A stretch of 64,000 nt of DNA from Mangrovimonas cancribranchiae (GCF_037126245.1 NZ_CP136925.1:674001-738000), one strand, 5' to 3'; shown: positions 37,745 through 46,656, counted from the stretch's first letter. Numbers and translations: made by a program. Notes: generated by a model not told the origin, from the sequence alone.

Positions 37745-38260
37745 TTATAACTCATCAATGTCTTTACGTAGTTTTTTTAAGGCTCCATAAATACGCTTTT
37801 CAACAGCTTTTGTCGAGATGTCTAAAAGAGTTGCAATCTCTTTAAAGGTTTTTCCTTCAATTCTATTAAGCATAAAAGCTACTCGTTGGGCTTCGGTTAA
37901 TTTAGAGATAGCTATTTCTAATTTGTTTAAATATTCTTTTTCCTGAAGTAAAAATTCAGGAGATTCGTTAGTATGCGATTTTGGTTTTATTTGTTGATGT
38001 TTCCATACTATTTTTTGATGAGCAGCTTCATTAAGCATTAAATTATTAGCAACAGTAAATAAAAAACTCTTGGCTTTTTCGGGAGACACTTTGGCGCAAT
38101 TTTGCCAGAGTTTAATAAATGCTTCTTGTACTTTGTCTTCTGGGTTTAAATGGCTTCCAAACTTATAATATAAGAAGTTGTGAAGGTTTTCTGCATGCGT
38201 TTTAAACAGCTTAGAAAACAAGATTTTATTACAAATATTATTGTTTAAATTGTTAGGCAT
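37745..38260 (-). CDS. ECF RNA polymerase sigma factor (FecI-like)
   Basis: A 171-residue sigma-70 family factor of the extracytoplasmic-function type. Region 2 is seen in FYYKFGSHLNPEDKVQEAFI-like sequence near residues 30-55 and AKSFLFTVANNLMLNEA. Region 4 is a helix-turn-helix (IATLLDISTKAVEKRIYGAL) near the C-terminus. Immediately followed by fecR and an STN-type receptor, it fits the FecI-FecR-FecA three-part surface signalling design of Bacteroidota. It probably transcribes fecR-receptor and the divergent lipoprotein. Confidence 0.93.
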   Translation of the reverse strand: MPNNLNNNICNKILFSKLFKTHAENLHNFLYYKFGSHLNPEDKVQEAFIKLWQNCAKVSPEKAKSFLFTVANNLMLNEAAHQKIVWKHQQIKPKSHTNESPEFLLQEKEYLNKLEIAISKLTEAQRVAFMLNRIEGKTFKEIATLLDISTKAVEKRIYGALKKLRKDIDEL

Positions 38261-38297
38261 TTTAGTTTTTTAGGAGTATAAATGTAAAAAAAAATGA

Positions 38298-38309
38298 CTA
38301 CCATGGTAG
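38298..38309. repeat. Perfect 12-base palindrome between sigma and lipoprotein genes
   Basis: CTACCATGGTAG reads the same on both strands. Its right half is the GGTAG of the lipoprotein promoter, and its left half places a GGTAG on the minus strand towards the sigma gene. It may be a shared recognition element or a chance extension. Confidence 0.4.
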
Positions 38310-38331
38310 GGGATTTTAGCTTTTGTCTGTT
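38305..38331 (+). promoter_or_regulatory. Candidate ECF sigma-dependent promoter upstream of the repeat lipoprotein
   Basis: GGTAGG (38305-38310), 16 bases, then CTGTT (38327-38331), 35 bases before the ATG at 38367. Identical pattern and spacing to the element before fecR. Confidence 0.55.
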
Positions 38332-38366
38332 TCATTAACAAACAATGTTTAATTTAAAAACCAGCT

Positions 38367-40724
38367 ATGAAACCAAATTTTAAGTACCTGTTTGTTTTGG
38401 CATTTATTACACTATTTTTTGTGTCTTGTCAAGATGAAGAAACCGAAATTAATAACCCAACACCAGACGAAGTTGTAGAATCCAATTCCTCATTGGCCGA
38501 TTTAATGCGTTCAACAGCCGCTTTTGATGGTTCTTTTGATAATATTTTAGATAACGCTAATTGTATTGGTGTTAATTTACCTGTAACCGTTACAGTTAAT
38601 AATACAACAATAGTTATTGAAACACTAGACGACCTTGAGCTTGTCGAAGACATTTTTAATGCTTTTGATGATGATGAAGATATTCTAGAATTTTTATTCC
38701 CTATTACCATTACACTAAACGATTACACTGAAGTTGTTGTGGAAAATGAAGAAGAATTAGATGCTTTTGTAAATAATTGTGTTAACGAACCCGACGTTAT
38801 AGAATGTGTCGATTTTGTATATCCTATTGTGTTCTCTATTTACAACTCTAACTTTCAGGTTATTGATACTGTAGAGATTCAAAGCGATTTTGAACTATAT
38901 GTGTTCCTAGAAAACTTAGATAGCGATGAAGGCGCTGTATTAGCTAGCTTAAATTTTCCAGTGTCATTAATATACGCAAATGGTGATTCAGTTGAGGTAA
39001 CAAGTAACCAAGAATTGGAAAATGCTATTAATAATGCTGAAGAAGATTGTAATTATGTAGCTTGCCAAGCTGAAGAGATAGCGGCTAATTTACAAGAATG
39101 CCAATGGGTTATTACATCGTTCAATGGCGATGATAATTTTATCCAGTACGACTTACATTTTAATACCAATGGCGAACTTCAAATCACCCACGGAGATACT
39201 ACCGAATTTATAGGTGGCGAGTGGAGTGTTACAACTGAAGAAAATGTTGTTTTAACGCTATCAAACCTAACTGCTTTTTCGGGAGATTTAGGTGGCGATT
39301 GGTTAGTGCAAAATTGCGAGTCAAATCAGCTTGTTCTTACGCAGGAGTTTGAAAATCAAATCGTAGAAGTTATTATGGAGCAAGATTGCGAAACTGCAGA
39401 AACACCATTTAATTGTTTTGAAAATACAACCATAACAGCTTGCGATTATGATAATGATGGATTTGCAACATTTGAAATGGAAACACAAGTTTTAGGGAAT
39501 GTTGTTTGCAATGTAGATTTTGTAGCTTCATTTCATGTTTCTCAAACCAATGCCGAAGCTAATGTTAATGCTATTGTAGCACCAAATGCGTATACCAACA
39601 CATCAAACCCACAAACTATTTATCTAAGAGTAGAAGCAATCAATGGTGATTTCCAAGTTTTTGAAATAGAATTAGTTGTTGAGGACTGTAGTTCAAATTG
39701 TTCTGAAACAGATGTTGACGCGTACCTACAAGGATGTAATTGGAACGTAGTTAATTTTAATGGCGATGACCATTTAATAAACTATAATTTAGATTTCACT
39801 TCAAGTACAGAGGCAATTATTACAGGAAACGGTATAACTACAACAATGTATTGGTCGTCTTATCAAGCGGCAGAAGGTGTTGTAGTAGAGTTTTCAAATG
39901 TTGCTGCTCCTAATATACAAGCTATAACAGGAAGTTGGTTAGTTGTAGCTTGTGAAGAAGGTAGGTTAGAATTTGAATCTCTTAATAGTGCAAATACCAT
40001 GGTTATGGAATGTCATTATTACACTCCAGAAGAACTATTAACTACTTTAAGTGAATGCCAATGGGAAGTATATAGTTTTCAGGTTGATAATGTAGATCAA
40101 ACATCAGATTACAACGACGTCTTATTCTCATTCTTTGAAAACGATTTTGCCATTGCCGAGGTAGGAGAGAGTACAGTAAATTATGGAAACATAGAGGCAG
40201 AAAATACTAACGAAGGTACAGAGTTGTCAGTTCTTTTTGCTATGACAGGAGAGACACATAGTTTAGGAGGGTATTATTCTGTTATTTCAATAACAGAAGA
40301 CGAAGTAACGTTTTATACATCGCAACCTAGACGTTTAATTTTAAGAAAAACTTGTACAAATGATAACCAAGATGACGACACTACTCAAATTAAAGACTGG
40401 TTATACGATGGTAATTGGGAAGTAACATACTCTACAATGGAAAGCGCAGATAACTCTCAAGATTATGATGGTATTGTATTTAACTTTCAAAATAATGCCA
40501 CCTTTTTAGGCGATAATGGCAGTTGGATAGCAGAATTAGATTACGAAGTGCTTAGAGACCACGAAGGAAATTTAAGATTTATAATTAATTATTTAGGACA
40601 ATTCCCTTATTGGCAAATGGATGACGATTGGTACATTACTAGTGTCACCAGTACACGAATAGAACTACATGCTGTAAACGATGCGAACAATTCAGATTTC
40701 GTATTAGTATTTGAAAAAATGTAA
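38367..40724 (+). CDS. Large repeat-containing surface lipoprotein linked to the ECF/FecR/TonB receptor locus
   Basis: A 785-residue acidic lipoprotein (signal LAFITLFFVSC, lipobox VSC, Cys21) of unrecognised function. Two kinds of repeat are visible. Residues about 60-235 hold four copies of a short unit with an FPVxxxL-type strand followed by a V-V-x(E)-EL helix (LPVTVTVNNTTIVIETLDDL; FPITITLNDYTEVVVENEEE; FPVSLIYANGDSVEVTSNQE). Residues about 240-785 hold four lipocalin-like units that begin with a CxW or NW motif (LQECQWVITSFNGDD; LQGCNWNVVNFNGDD; LSECQWEVYSFQVDN; LYDGNWEVTY). The adjacent sigma/FecR/receptor genes and the shared promoter pattern suggest a ligand-capturing partner of the TonB receptor. 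This role is inferred. Confidence 0.85.
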   Translation: MKPNFKYLFVLAFITLFFVSCQDEETEINNPTPDEVVESNSSLADLMRSTAAFDGSFDNILDNANCIGVNLPVTVTVNNTTIVIETLDDLELVEDIFNAFDDDEDILEFLFPITITLNDYTEVVVENEEELDAFVNNCVNEPDVIECVDFVYPIVFSIYNSNFQVIDTVEIQSDFELYVFLENLDSDEGAVLASLNFPVSLIYANGDSVEVTSNQELENAINNAEEDCNYVACQAEEIAANLQECQWVITSFNGDDNFIQYDLHFNTNGELQITHGDTTEFIGGEWSVTTEENVVLTLSNLTAFSGDLGGDWLVQNCESNQLVLTQEFENQIVEVIMEQDCETAETPFNCFENTTITACDYDNDGFATFEMETQVLGNVVCNVDFVASFHVSQTNAEANVNAIVAPNAYTNTSNPQTIYLRVEAINGDFQVFEIELVVEDCSSNCSETDVDAYLQGCNWNVVNFNGDDHLINYNLDFTSSTEAIITGNGITTTMYWSSYQAAEGVVVEFSNVAAPNIQAITGSWLVVACEEGRLEFESLNSANTMVMECHYYTPEELLTTLSECQWEVYSFQVDNVDQTSDYNDVLFSFFENDFAIAEVGESTVNYGNIEAENTNEGTELSVLFAMTGETHSLGGYYSVISITEDEVTFYTSQPRRLILRKTCTNDNQDDDTTQIKDWLYDGNWEVTYSTMESADNSQDYDGIVFNFQNNATFLGDNGSWIAELDYEVLRDHEGNLRFIINYLGQFPYWQMDDDWYITSVTSTRIELHAVNDANNSDFVLVFEKM

Positions 40725-40761
40725 AGTATTAAAAACTAGAGAAAGAAAAATTTAGGTTATT

Positions 40762-40805
40762 AAACTGGGAGAAAACCATTCTAAAAATGTTTTCTCTCAG
40801 TTTTT
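40762..40805 (+). terminator. Intrinsic terminator after the repeat lipoprotein
   Basis: Fifteen-base arms (40762-40776 and 40789-40803, one G-U pair) around a 12-base loop, with a five-T tail. Confidence 0.8.
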
Positions 40806-40851
40806 ATGTATATAATTAATCACTACGCTTTATAAATACATGACAAATCCT

Positions 40852-40859
40852 TAAATTTG
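40852..40859 (+). promoter_or_regulatory. Promoter -7 box for ffh
   Basis: TAAATTTG followed by C fits the housekeeping -7 box, 25 bases before the ffh ATG. Confidence 0.5.
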
Positions 40860-40884
40860 CAAACTTTAAAACAGATGACAGATT

Positions 40885-42213
40885 ATGTTTAATAATTTAA
40901 GTGAAAAGTTAGATAAAGCGTTACACGTATTAAAAGGTCATGGTAGTATTACCGAAGTTAATGTTGCCGAAACCTTAAAAGAAGTCCGTCGTGCGCTTTT
41001 AGATGCCGATGTTAACTTTAAAATAGCCAAAAACTTCACCAATACCGTTAAGGAAAAAGCCTTAGGTCAAGACGTACTTACAACGTTACAGCCGGGGCAG
41101 TTAATGGTAAAAATAGTTAAGGACGAATTAACCCAATTAATGGGTGGCGATGCCGAAGGGATTAATCTTTCAGGAAATCCTAGTGTGATTTTAATGTCTG
41201 GTTTACAAGGATCTGGTAAAACAACCTTTTCTGGTAAGTTGGCTAACTATTTAAAAACCAAAAAAACAAAAAAGCCTTTATTAGTTGCCTGTGATGTGTA
41301 TCGTCCAGCAGCGATAGATCAGTTACATGTAGTAGGAGATCAAATTAATGTAGAGGTTTACAGCGATAAAGGCAATCAAGACCCTGTGGCTATTGCACAA
41401 GCGGGTATAGCGCATGCAAAAGCAAATGGTCATAATGTAGTGATTATAGATACCGCAGGTCGTTTAGCTGTAGATGAGGCCATGATGACCGAAATATCTA
41501 ATATCCATAACGCCATCCAGCCTCAAGAAACGCTATTTGTAGTAGACTCTATGACCGGTCAAGATGCCGTAAATACTGCAAAAGCATTTAACGACGTCTT
41601 AAATTTTGATGGGGTTATCCTTACCAAATTAGATGGCGATACACGTGGTGGAGCTGCCATTTCTATTAAATCTGTAGTCGATAAGCCAATTAAGTTTATT
41701 GGTACAGGTGAGAAAATGGAAGCGATAGATGTGTTCTATCCAGCACGTATGGCCGATCGTATTCTCGGCATGGGAGATGTAGTATCTTTAGTAGAAAGAG
41801 CTCAAGAACAATACGACGAAAAAGAAGCCAGAAAACTTCAAAAGAAAATTGCTAAAAACCAATTTGGTTTTGACGACTTTTTAAATCAAATCCAGCAAAT
41901 CAAGAAAATGGGTAACATGAAAGATTTGGTGGGGATGATTCCTGGAGCAGGAAAAATGATGAAAGATATCGATATAGATGATGATGCCTTTAAACATATC
42001 GAAGCTATTATTCATTCTATGACACCAAAAGAACGTACAACGCCTAAGGTGTTAAATGCTAGCCGCAAAAAACGAATTGCAAAAGGATCGGGAACTTCAG
42101 TACAAGAAGTAAATCAATTACTAAAACAATTCGACCAAATGAGTAAGATGATGAAAATGATGCAAGGCGGAAAAGGAAAAGCCATGATGCAAGCTATGAA
42201 AAACATGAGATAA
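40885..42213 (+). CDS. ffh: Signal recognition particle protein Ffh
   Basis: A 442-residue SRP54-type GTPase that, with 4.5S RNA, delivers membrane proteins to SecYEG/YidC. Domains in order: N domain (residues 1-90), G domain with P-loop SGLQGSGKTTFSGKLA, DTAGRLAVDE, TKLDGDTRGGAA and GTGEKMEAIDVFYP, and a Met-rich M domain (MGNMKDLVGMIPGAGKMMKD ... MSKMMKMMQGG) that binds RNA and signal sequences. The stop codon lies inside the loop of its own terminator hairpin. folD follows. Confidence 0.97.
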   Translation: MFNNLSEKLDKALHVLKGHGSITEVNVAETLKEVRRALLDADVNFKIAKNFTNTVKEKALGQDVLTTLQPGQLMVKIVKDELTQLMGGDAEGINLSGNPSVILMSGLQGSGKTTFSGKLANYLKTKKTKKPLLVACDVYRPAAIDQLHVVGDQINVEVYSDKGNQDPVAIAQAGIAHAKANGHNVVIIDTAGRLAVDEAMMTEISNIHNAIQPQETLFVVDSMTGQDAVNTAKAFNDVLNFDGVILTKLDGDTRGGAAISIKSVVDKPIKFIGTGEKMEAIDVFYPARMADRILGMGDVVSLVERAQEQYDEKEARKLQKKIAKNQFGFDDFLNQIQQIKKMGNMKDLVGMIPGAGKMMKDIDIDDDAFKHIEAIIHSMTPKERTTPKVLNASRKKRIAKGSGTSVQEVNQLLKQFDQMSKMMKMMQGGKGKAMMQAMKNMR

Positions 42214-42227
42214 TCTCATGTTTTTTT
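42199..42227 (+). terminator. Intrinsic terminator overlapping the ffh stop codon
   Basis: Twelve-base arms AAAAACATGAGA (42199-42210) and TCTCATGTTTTT (42214-42225) enclose a three-base loop that is the TAA stop of ffh. A seven-T run follows. Confidence 0.75.
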
Positions 42228-42259
42228 ATTTACAATAACGACACAACATATACAACAAG

Positions 42260-43147
42260 ATGATTTTATTAGACGGAAAAAAAACCAGTAATGACATTAA
42301 AGATGAGATTGCTGCTGAAGTGAAAAAAATGAAAGCAGATGGGGAAAAAGTTCCTCATTTAGCAGCCATTTTAGTAGGTAACGATGGGGCGAGCTTGACT
42401 TACGTGGGAAGCAAAGTAAAGGCATGCGAGCGTGTAGGATTTGAATCGACTTTAGTTAAAATGTCTAATACAACTAGCGAAATAGAGTTGTTAGATAAAA
42501 TTGAAGAGTTAAATAATAATCCAGAAATAGACGGCTTTATTGTGCAACTACCATTACCAAAACAAATCGATACGCAAAAAGTGTTGTTAGCTGTAAATCC
42601 AGATAAAGATGTTGATGGATTTCATCCTACTAACTTTGGAAAAATGGCTTTAGATATGAGTACCTTTATTCCAGCGACGCCATTTGGAATTTTGGAATTG
42701 CTAGACAGGTATAATGTTGAAACAAAAGGAAAACATACCGTTGTTATAGGTAGAAGTCATATTGTAGGACGCCCAATGAGTATTTTAATGGGAAGAAGAG
42801 GGTTTCCTGGAAATTCAACCGTTACATTAACACATAGCCATACTAAAAATATCACGCAAATAACTTCACAAGCCGATATTATTATTACAGCTTTAGGTGT
42901 TCCTGGGTTTTTAAAAGCTGAAATGGTAAAAGACGATGCCGTAATTATTGATGTAGGAATTACACGAGTAGCAGACGATAGTTTACCTAAAGGTTATAAA
43001 ATTACAGGTGATGTCGATTTTGAAAATGTAAGCAAGAAAGCAAGTTTTATTACACCAGTTCCAGGCGGCGTTGGACCAATGACGATAGCTATGTTACTTA
43101 AAAATACGCTTCTAGCTAGAGAGCGTAATATGGAGAGAAACAAATAA
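42260..43147 (+). CDS. folD: Bifunctional methylenetetrahydrofolate dehydrogenase/cyclohydrolase
   Basis: A 295-residue FolD that interconverts 5,10-methylene-THF, 5,10-methenyl-THF and 10-formyl-THF. The catalytic Tyr/Lys region is TYVGSKVKACERVGFES, with GFIVQLPLPKQI and the NADP-binding GRSHIVGRPMSILM. The end signature is TPVPGGVGPMTIAMLLKN. Length is typical. It lies 46 bases after ffh and converges on the RluF-like gene. Confidence 0.96.
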   Translation: MILLDGKKTSNDIKDEIAAEVKKMKADGEKVPHLAAILVGNDGASLTYVGSKVKACERVGFESTLVKMSNTTSEIELLDKIEELNNNPEIDGFIVQLPLPKQIDTQKVLLAVNPDKDVDGFHPTNFGKMALDMSTFIPATPFGILELLDRYNVETKGKHTVVIGRSHIVGRPMSILMGRRGFPGNSTVTLTHSHTKNITQITSQADIIITALGVPGFLKAEMVKDDAVIIDVGITRVADDSLPKGYKITGDVDFENVSKKASFITPVPGGVGPMTIAMLLKNTLLARERNMERNK

Positions 43148-43153
43148 CATTTA

Positions 43154-43903
43154 TTAACGTCTAGAACGTGATTTGGGTTGAAAGGTTTTAGAGGAGTCTT
43201 TTAAAAGACTGTTTAATTCTTTCAACTCATGGTTTGTTAATTCTCTATGTTTTCCAACAGGAACATCCAGTTTTATATTCATAATACGAACACGTTTTAA
43301 GGTTTGCACCTCGTAGTTTAAGTACTCGCACATACGACGAATCTGGCGGTTCAACCCTTGTGTTAAAGTGATTTTAAAGGTAAATCTGTCTAATTTTTCA
43401 ACACGACATTTTTTAGTCACTGTATCTAGAATAGGAACGCCGTTACTCATGCGTTCTATAAATGTTTGCGAGATAGGCTTGTCTACTGTTACAATATATT
43501 CTTTTTCATGGTTGTTGCTAGCACGCAATATTTTATTTACAATATCGCCATCATCGGTAAGTAAAATAAGGCCTTCGCTGGGTTTGTCTAACCTACCAAT
43601 AGGAAAGATGCGTTTATGGTAGTTAATGTAGTCTATAATATTATCTTTCTCAACCCTAGTGTCGGTCGTACATACAATACCAACAGGTTTGTTAAATGCC
43701 AAATAGGTAAAGGACGATTTTGTGTTTTTAACAACATTTCCATCAACAGCAACTACATCATCATTGCTGATTTTTGTACCCATTTCAGGAACTTTTCCGT
43801 TAATGGTTACTCTTCCAGCATCAATTAATCTGTCAGCTTCTCTTCTTGAGCAAAACCCAACTTCACTTAAATATTTATTAATACGTTTTAAATTATCTGC
43901 CAT
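43154..43903 (-). CDS. rluF: RluF-like 23S rRNA pseudouridine synthase
   Basis: A 249-residue RsuA/RluF-family enzyme with an N-terminal S4 RNA-binding domain (RINKYLSEVGFCSRREADRL) and a catalytic domain carrying GRLDKPSEGLILLTDDGD, which holds the catalytic Asp. LTQGLNRQIRRMCEYLNYEV is the conserved C-terminal motif. Sequence features favour RluF (position 2604 of 23S rRNA in E. coli) over RluB or RsuA. It is the last gene of a six-gene minus-strand run. Confidence 0.88.
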   Translation of the reverse strand: MADNLKRINKYLSEVGFCSRREADRLIDAGRVTINGKVPEMGTKISNDDVVAVDGNVVKNTKSSFTYLAFNKPVGIVCTTDTRVEKDNIIDYINYHKRIFPIGRLDKPSEGLILLTDDGDIVNKILRASNNHEKEYIVTVDKPISQTFIERMSNGVPILDTVTKKCRVEKLDRFTFKITLTQGLNRQIRRMCEYLNYEVQTLKRVRIMNIKLDVPVGKHRELTNHELKELNSLLKDSSKTFQPKSRSRR

Positions 43904-43918
43904 AATGCAAAAATAACA

Positions 43919-44743
43919 CTAGTTTTCTAGAAACTGGCAAATGTGTTGATTTATACTTGTATCTCTTAGCGAATGCCCAAGCCCATTAGTCGTTATTAGC
44001 GTACTATTTTTAAAGTGCTTTTTTATTAAAATAGCATCTTCATAAGGGATAATATCGTCTTCTTTATCGTGTATAATAAGACCTTTTGAAGTAATGTTTT
44101 TAAGTTGTTTTGCAGTTGAGAAATCTTCAGGAGAAGTGCCGTATCGTTCTATAATAGTTGAGTTAATTTGTGTAATAGTTCTTTGGTTGTAGCCAAGCAT
44201 ATTGGTATAGCGTTCTAGAATATTTTTAAATTCAGAAGGCGACCCTAATAAAATAATTTTTTCAACCGATGGGTTTTGGTACTTGCTTTGAGAAAAAATG
44301 GAAGCCATGCCACCTACCGAGTGTCCAATAATGATATTGGGGTGAAATCGTTGTGAAATAATATTAATAAACTCGGCGTATAATAACGCATTAAATCTGT
44401 TGCTGCCAGAGTTTCCATGCGCAGGAGCATCTAGGGCAATAACATTAAAGTCTTGTTTTTTAAGTTCAAGAATTAAATTTTTCCAGCGTGCCGAATTACT
44501 TTCCCATCCATGAACTAAAAGCACGGTTTTTTTGCTTCCTAACCAACGATAACTCATTATCGGAAGATTTTTATAGCTAAACTCTTCTGTAAAAGCAGTT
44601 TCTAAAAAGTCAGATTGTTCTAGAGTTATTTGTCCTTTAAAGGGTTTTGTAAACAGGAAAATAGCTATTCTAGCAGATAGTTTAGGGGAAATAAAACTGG
44701 TTAGGTTAATAATAAAACCTATAATTTTTTGAAAAATAGTCAT
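43919..44743 (-). CDS. Alpha/beta hydrolase
   Basis: A 274-residue alpha/beta hydrolase. The oxyanion-hole region LLVHGWESNSARW, nucleophile elbow IIGHSVGGMAS (Ser in GHSVGG), an acid in HDKEDDIIPYED and the catalytic His in NGLGHSLRD are all visible. A hydrophobic N-terminus (IIGFIINLTSFIS) may touch the membrane. The ester or amide substrate cannot be told. It lies seven bases after the cupin gene. Confidence 0.87.
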   Translation of the reverse strand: MTIFQKIIGFIINLTSFISPKLSARIAIFLFTKPFKGQITLEQSDFLETAFTEEFSYKNLPIMSYRWLGSKKTVLLVHGWESNSARWKNLILELKKQDFNVIALDAPAHGNSGSNRFNALLYAEFINIISQRFHPNIIIGHSVGGMASIFSQSKYQNPSVEKIILLGSPSEFKNILERYTNMLGYNQRTITQINSTIIERYGTSPEDFSTAKQLKNITSKGLIIHDKEDDIIPYEDAILIKKHFKNSTLITTNGLGHSLRDTSINQHICQFLEN

Positions 44744-44750
44744 GTAATGG

Positions 44751-45110
44751 TTACTCTCTGTTTACAGTTTTAATATTGAAAGCAGGTTGGCAAATAGAGA
44801 TGTACTCGCAAGCCTCACTAAAAGGGTTCGCGTATTGTACTCTTGTATCACGGTTAATTTTAATAGATTCTCCAGCCTTTAGTATAACTATTTCACCATC
44901 AATATTGAATTGTTTTTTGCCTTTTATAATAAAAGTATATTCATCAAATTCTGGTGTTTGAAAAGGTTCGCTCCAATTTGGTGGTGCAATCATGTGTGCT
45001 ATGCTTATATCTTGATTACCATCGCTAGCCAATCCAAAATGTTCTTTAATGGTTTTGCCGTCAGTAGTAGGAACCACAAATGGTTGTGTTTGTTTGGTAT
45101 ATTTTTTCAT
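44751..45110 (-). CDS. Cupin domain-containing protein
   Basis: A 119-residue single-domain cupin. The barrel is seen in EPFQTPEFDEYTFIIKGKKQ and DGEIVILKAGESIKINRDTR. The usual metal-binding His pair of motif 1 is not obvious (PEFDEYTF in its place), so it may bind a small molecule rather than act as a metalloenzyme. Its start overlaps the YitT gene by four bases (ATGA), indicating translational coupling. Confidence 0.8.
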   Translation of the reverse strand: MKKYTKQTQPFVVPTTDGKTIKEHFGLASDGNQDISIAHMIAPPNWSEPFQTPEFDEYTFIIKGKKQFNIDGEIVILKAGESIKINRDTRVQYANPFSEACEYISICQPAFNIKTVNRE

Positions 45111-46084
45111 TTTTTTTCTAAAGGTTTGCGTTTAATCATACCGCCTTTTAAATCTTTAACTAGTCCCATAATAATAAACGCTTTGCTATCAATTTTATCA
45201 ATTTCTGTGTGTAGTTTAGCCAATTCTAAACGAGTAACAACAGTGTAAATAATGTCTTTGTCGTATGCTGTTTTAGAGTCGCCATAACCACCTTTGCCAG
45301 CATAGATAGTACAAGCACGTCTTAGTTTTTCTGTAATCATAACCCGAATAGCTTCATGTTCTTTAGAGATTATGGTTACCCCCACATATTCTTCAACACC
45401 ATCAACAACAAAGTCTACTGTTTTTGCAGCTGCTAGATAGGTTAAAATGGCATAAAGTGCAATTTCTATAGAAAGCACATAGGCACCAAAAGAAAAAATG
45501 ATAATATTAATAAGTAATAAAACGTCGCCAACAGTTAAAGATAGTTTTCGGCTTAAATAAATAGCTAATACTTCGGTGCCATCAATAACGCTACCGCCTC
45601 GCATAGAAAGTCCTATACCTAATCCAAGAAAAAAACCGCCAAAAACGGCAATTAATAATTTATCGTTTGTAATTGTAGGGTAGTCTACATAATGAACCAC
45701 AAATCCTAAAAACGCAATAGCAGCAATACTTTTTAAGGCAAATTTGACACTAAATGTTTTAGCGCCAAGAATTAAAAAGGGGATGTTGACAAGAATAAGT
45801 AAAAAACTTAATTCTATAGCTGTTATATTTTCAAGTAAAAGTGAAATACCAGTAGCGCCACCATCTATAAACCGGTTTGGAAGTAAAAAGCCTTTTAACC
45901 CAAATCCGGCAGAAAAAACACCAATTACAATATAAATAAATTCTTTTATAGCATGTGTTATTTCTACCTGAAGCGATTTAACTAAAGGCACTATTTGCTT
46001 ATTAGATATTGGCGTGGAAGGTGTTTTTGCCTTGAGCCTTTTTTGAGCTATATTAACTAGTATTTTTGAAAAAAATGGATTCAT
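45107..46084 (-). CDS. YitT family membrane protein
   Basis: A 325-residue membrane protein of the YitT/DUF161 family with a C-terminal DUF2179 domain. Five or six helices are visible. Signature segments are AGFGLKGFLLPNRFIDGGAT, GLGIGLSMRGGSVIDGTEVLA and the C-terminal YGDSKTAYDKDIIYTVVTR. Some members have been linked to transport, but the function here is open. It is coupled to the cupin gene downstream and lies five bases after the lipoprotein gene. Confidence 0.88.
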   Translation of the reverse strand: MNPFFSKILVNIAQKRLKAKTPSTPISNKQIVPLVKSLQVEITHAIKEFIYIVIGVFSAGFGLKGFLLPNRFIDGGATGISLLLENITAIELSFLLILVNIPFLILGAKTFSVKFALKSIAAIAFLGFVVHYVDYPTITNDKLLIAVFGGFFLGLGIGLSMRGGSVIDGTEVLAIYLSRKLSLTVGDVLLLINIIIFSFGAYVLSIEIALYAILTYLAAAKTVDFVVDGVEEYVGVTIISKEHEAIRVMITEKLRRACTIYAGKGGYGDSKTAYDKDIIYTVVTRLELAKLHTEIDKIDSKAFIIMGLVKDLKGGMIKRKPLEKK

Positions 46085-46089
46085 CTATG

Positions 46090-46641
46090 TTACCAACCTA
46101 TCATGAAGTATTTAATTTTAGCTTTTTCTGGTATTTGAATAGCTTCAATTTTGGCTGAGGTATTAAATTGTAATTCCGAAGGTAATTCTTTCTTGTCAAT
46201 AGTAAAGAACGCATTAATATCATTTACAAAAACAACCACGTTTTTTAATGTATTTTGTATACTCGAAATTTTGTAATTGTTTTGAATGTCGCCAAAAGTA
46301 CTGTTAACAGTAATTCCTTTTTTAGTTTTAAATTTAGAATCTACAACTTTTATTGTTGTTATAGTAGAGGTTGAGTCGTCTATTTTTTCTGGGGTTAACG
46401 TTAAAAGCTTGTTGTTGCTTTTATCGAATATTGAGATAGAATAATCTGCTTTTAAATAAGCCTCTTCAGGATTGTTTTTTGCAATAGAATCCTCAGGGAA
46501 AACCAGTTTTAAATCTTTAACTTGAGTAGAATCTGTAAGCAATCCTACGTTTTGTTTTTCAATTAAAAAAGGGTCTTGTTTTTTCTGACAACTTAATGCT
46601 GTAATAGCTATTGCGAAAACGATGATAATGTTTTTTCTCAT
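46090..46641 (-). CDS. Hypothetical lipoprotein
   Basis: A 183-residue lipoprotein of unrecognised family (signal IIIVFAIAITALSC, lipobox ALSC, Cys18). The mature part is beta-rich, Lys/Asp/Ser-rich and has no Cys or obvious catalytic motif (KADYSISIFDKSNNKLLTLT). The pattern resembles small periplasmic lipoproteins of Flavobacteriaceae with no known role. It lies between the HerA-like ATPase gene and the YitT gene in one run. Confidence 0.75.
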   Translation of the reverse strand: MRKNIIIVFAIAITALSCQKKQDPFLIEKQNVGLLTDSTQVKDLKLVFPEDSIAKNNPEEAYLKADYSISIFDKSNNKLLTLTPEKIDDSTSTITTIKVVDSKFKTKKGITVNSTFGDIQNNYKISSIQNTLKNVVVFVNDINAFFTIDKKELPSELQFNTSAKIEAIQIPEKAKIKYFMIGW

Positions 46642-46656
46642 AATATTTTAGGGGTT

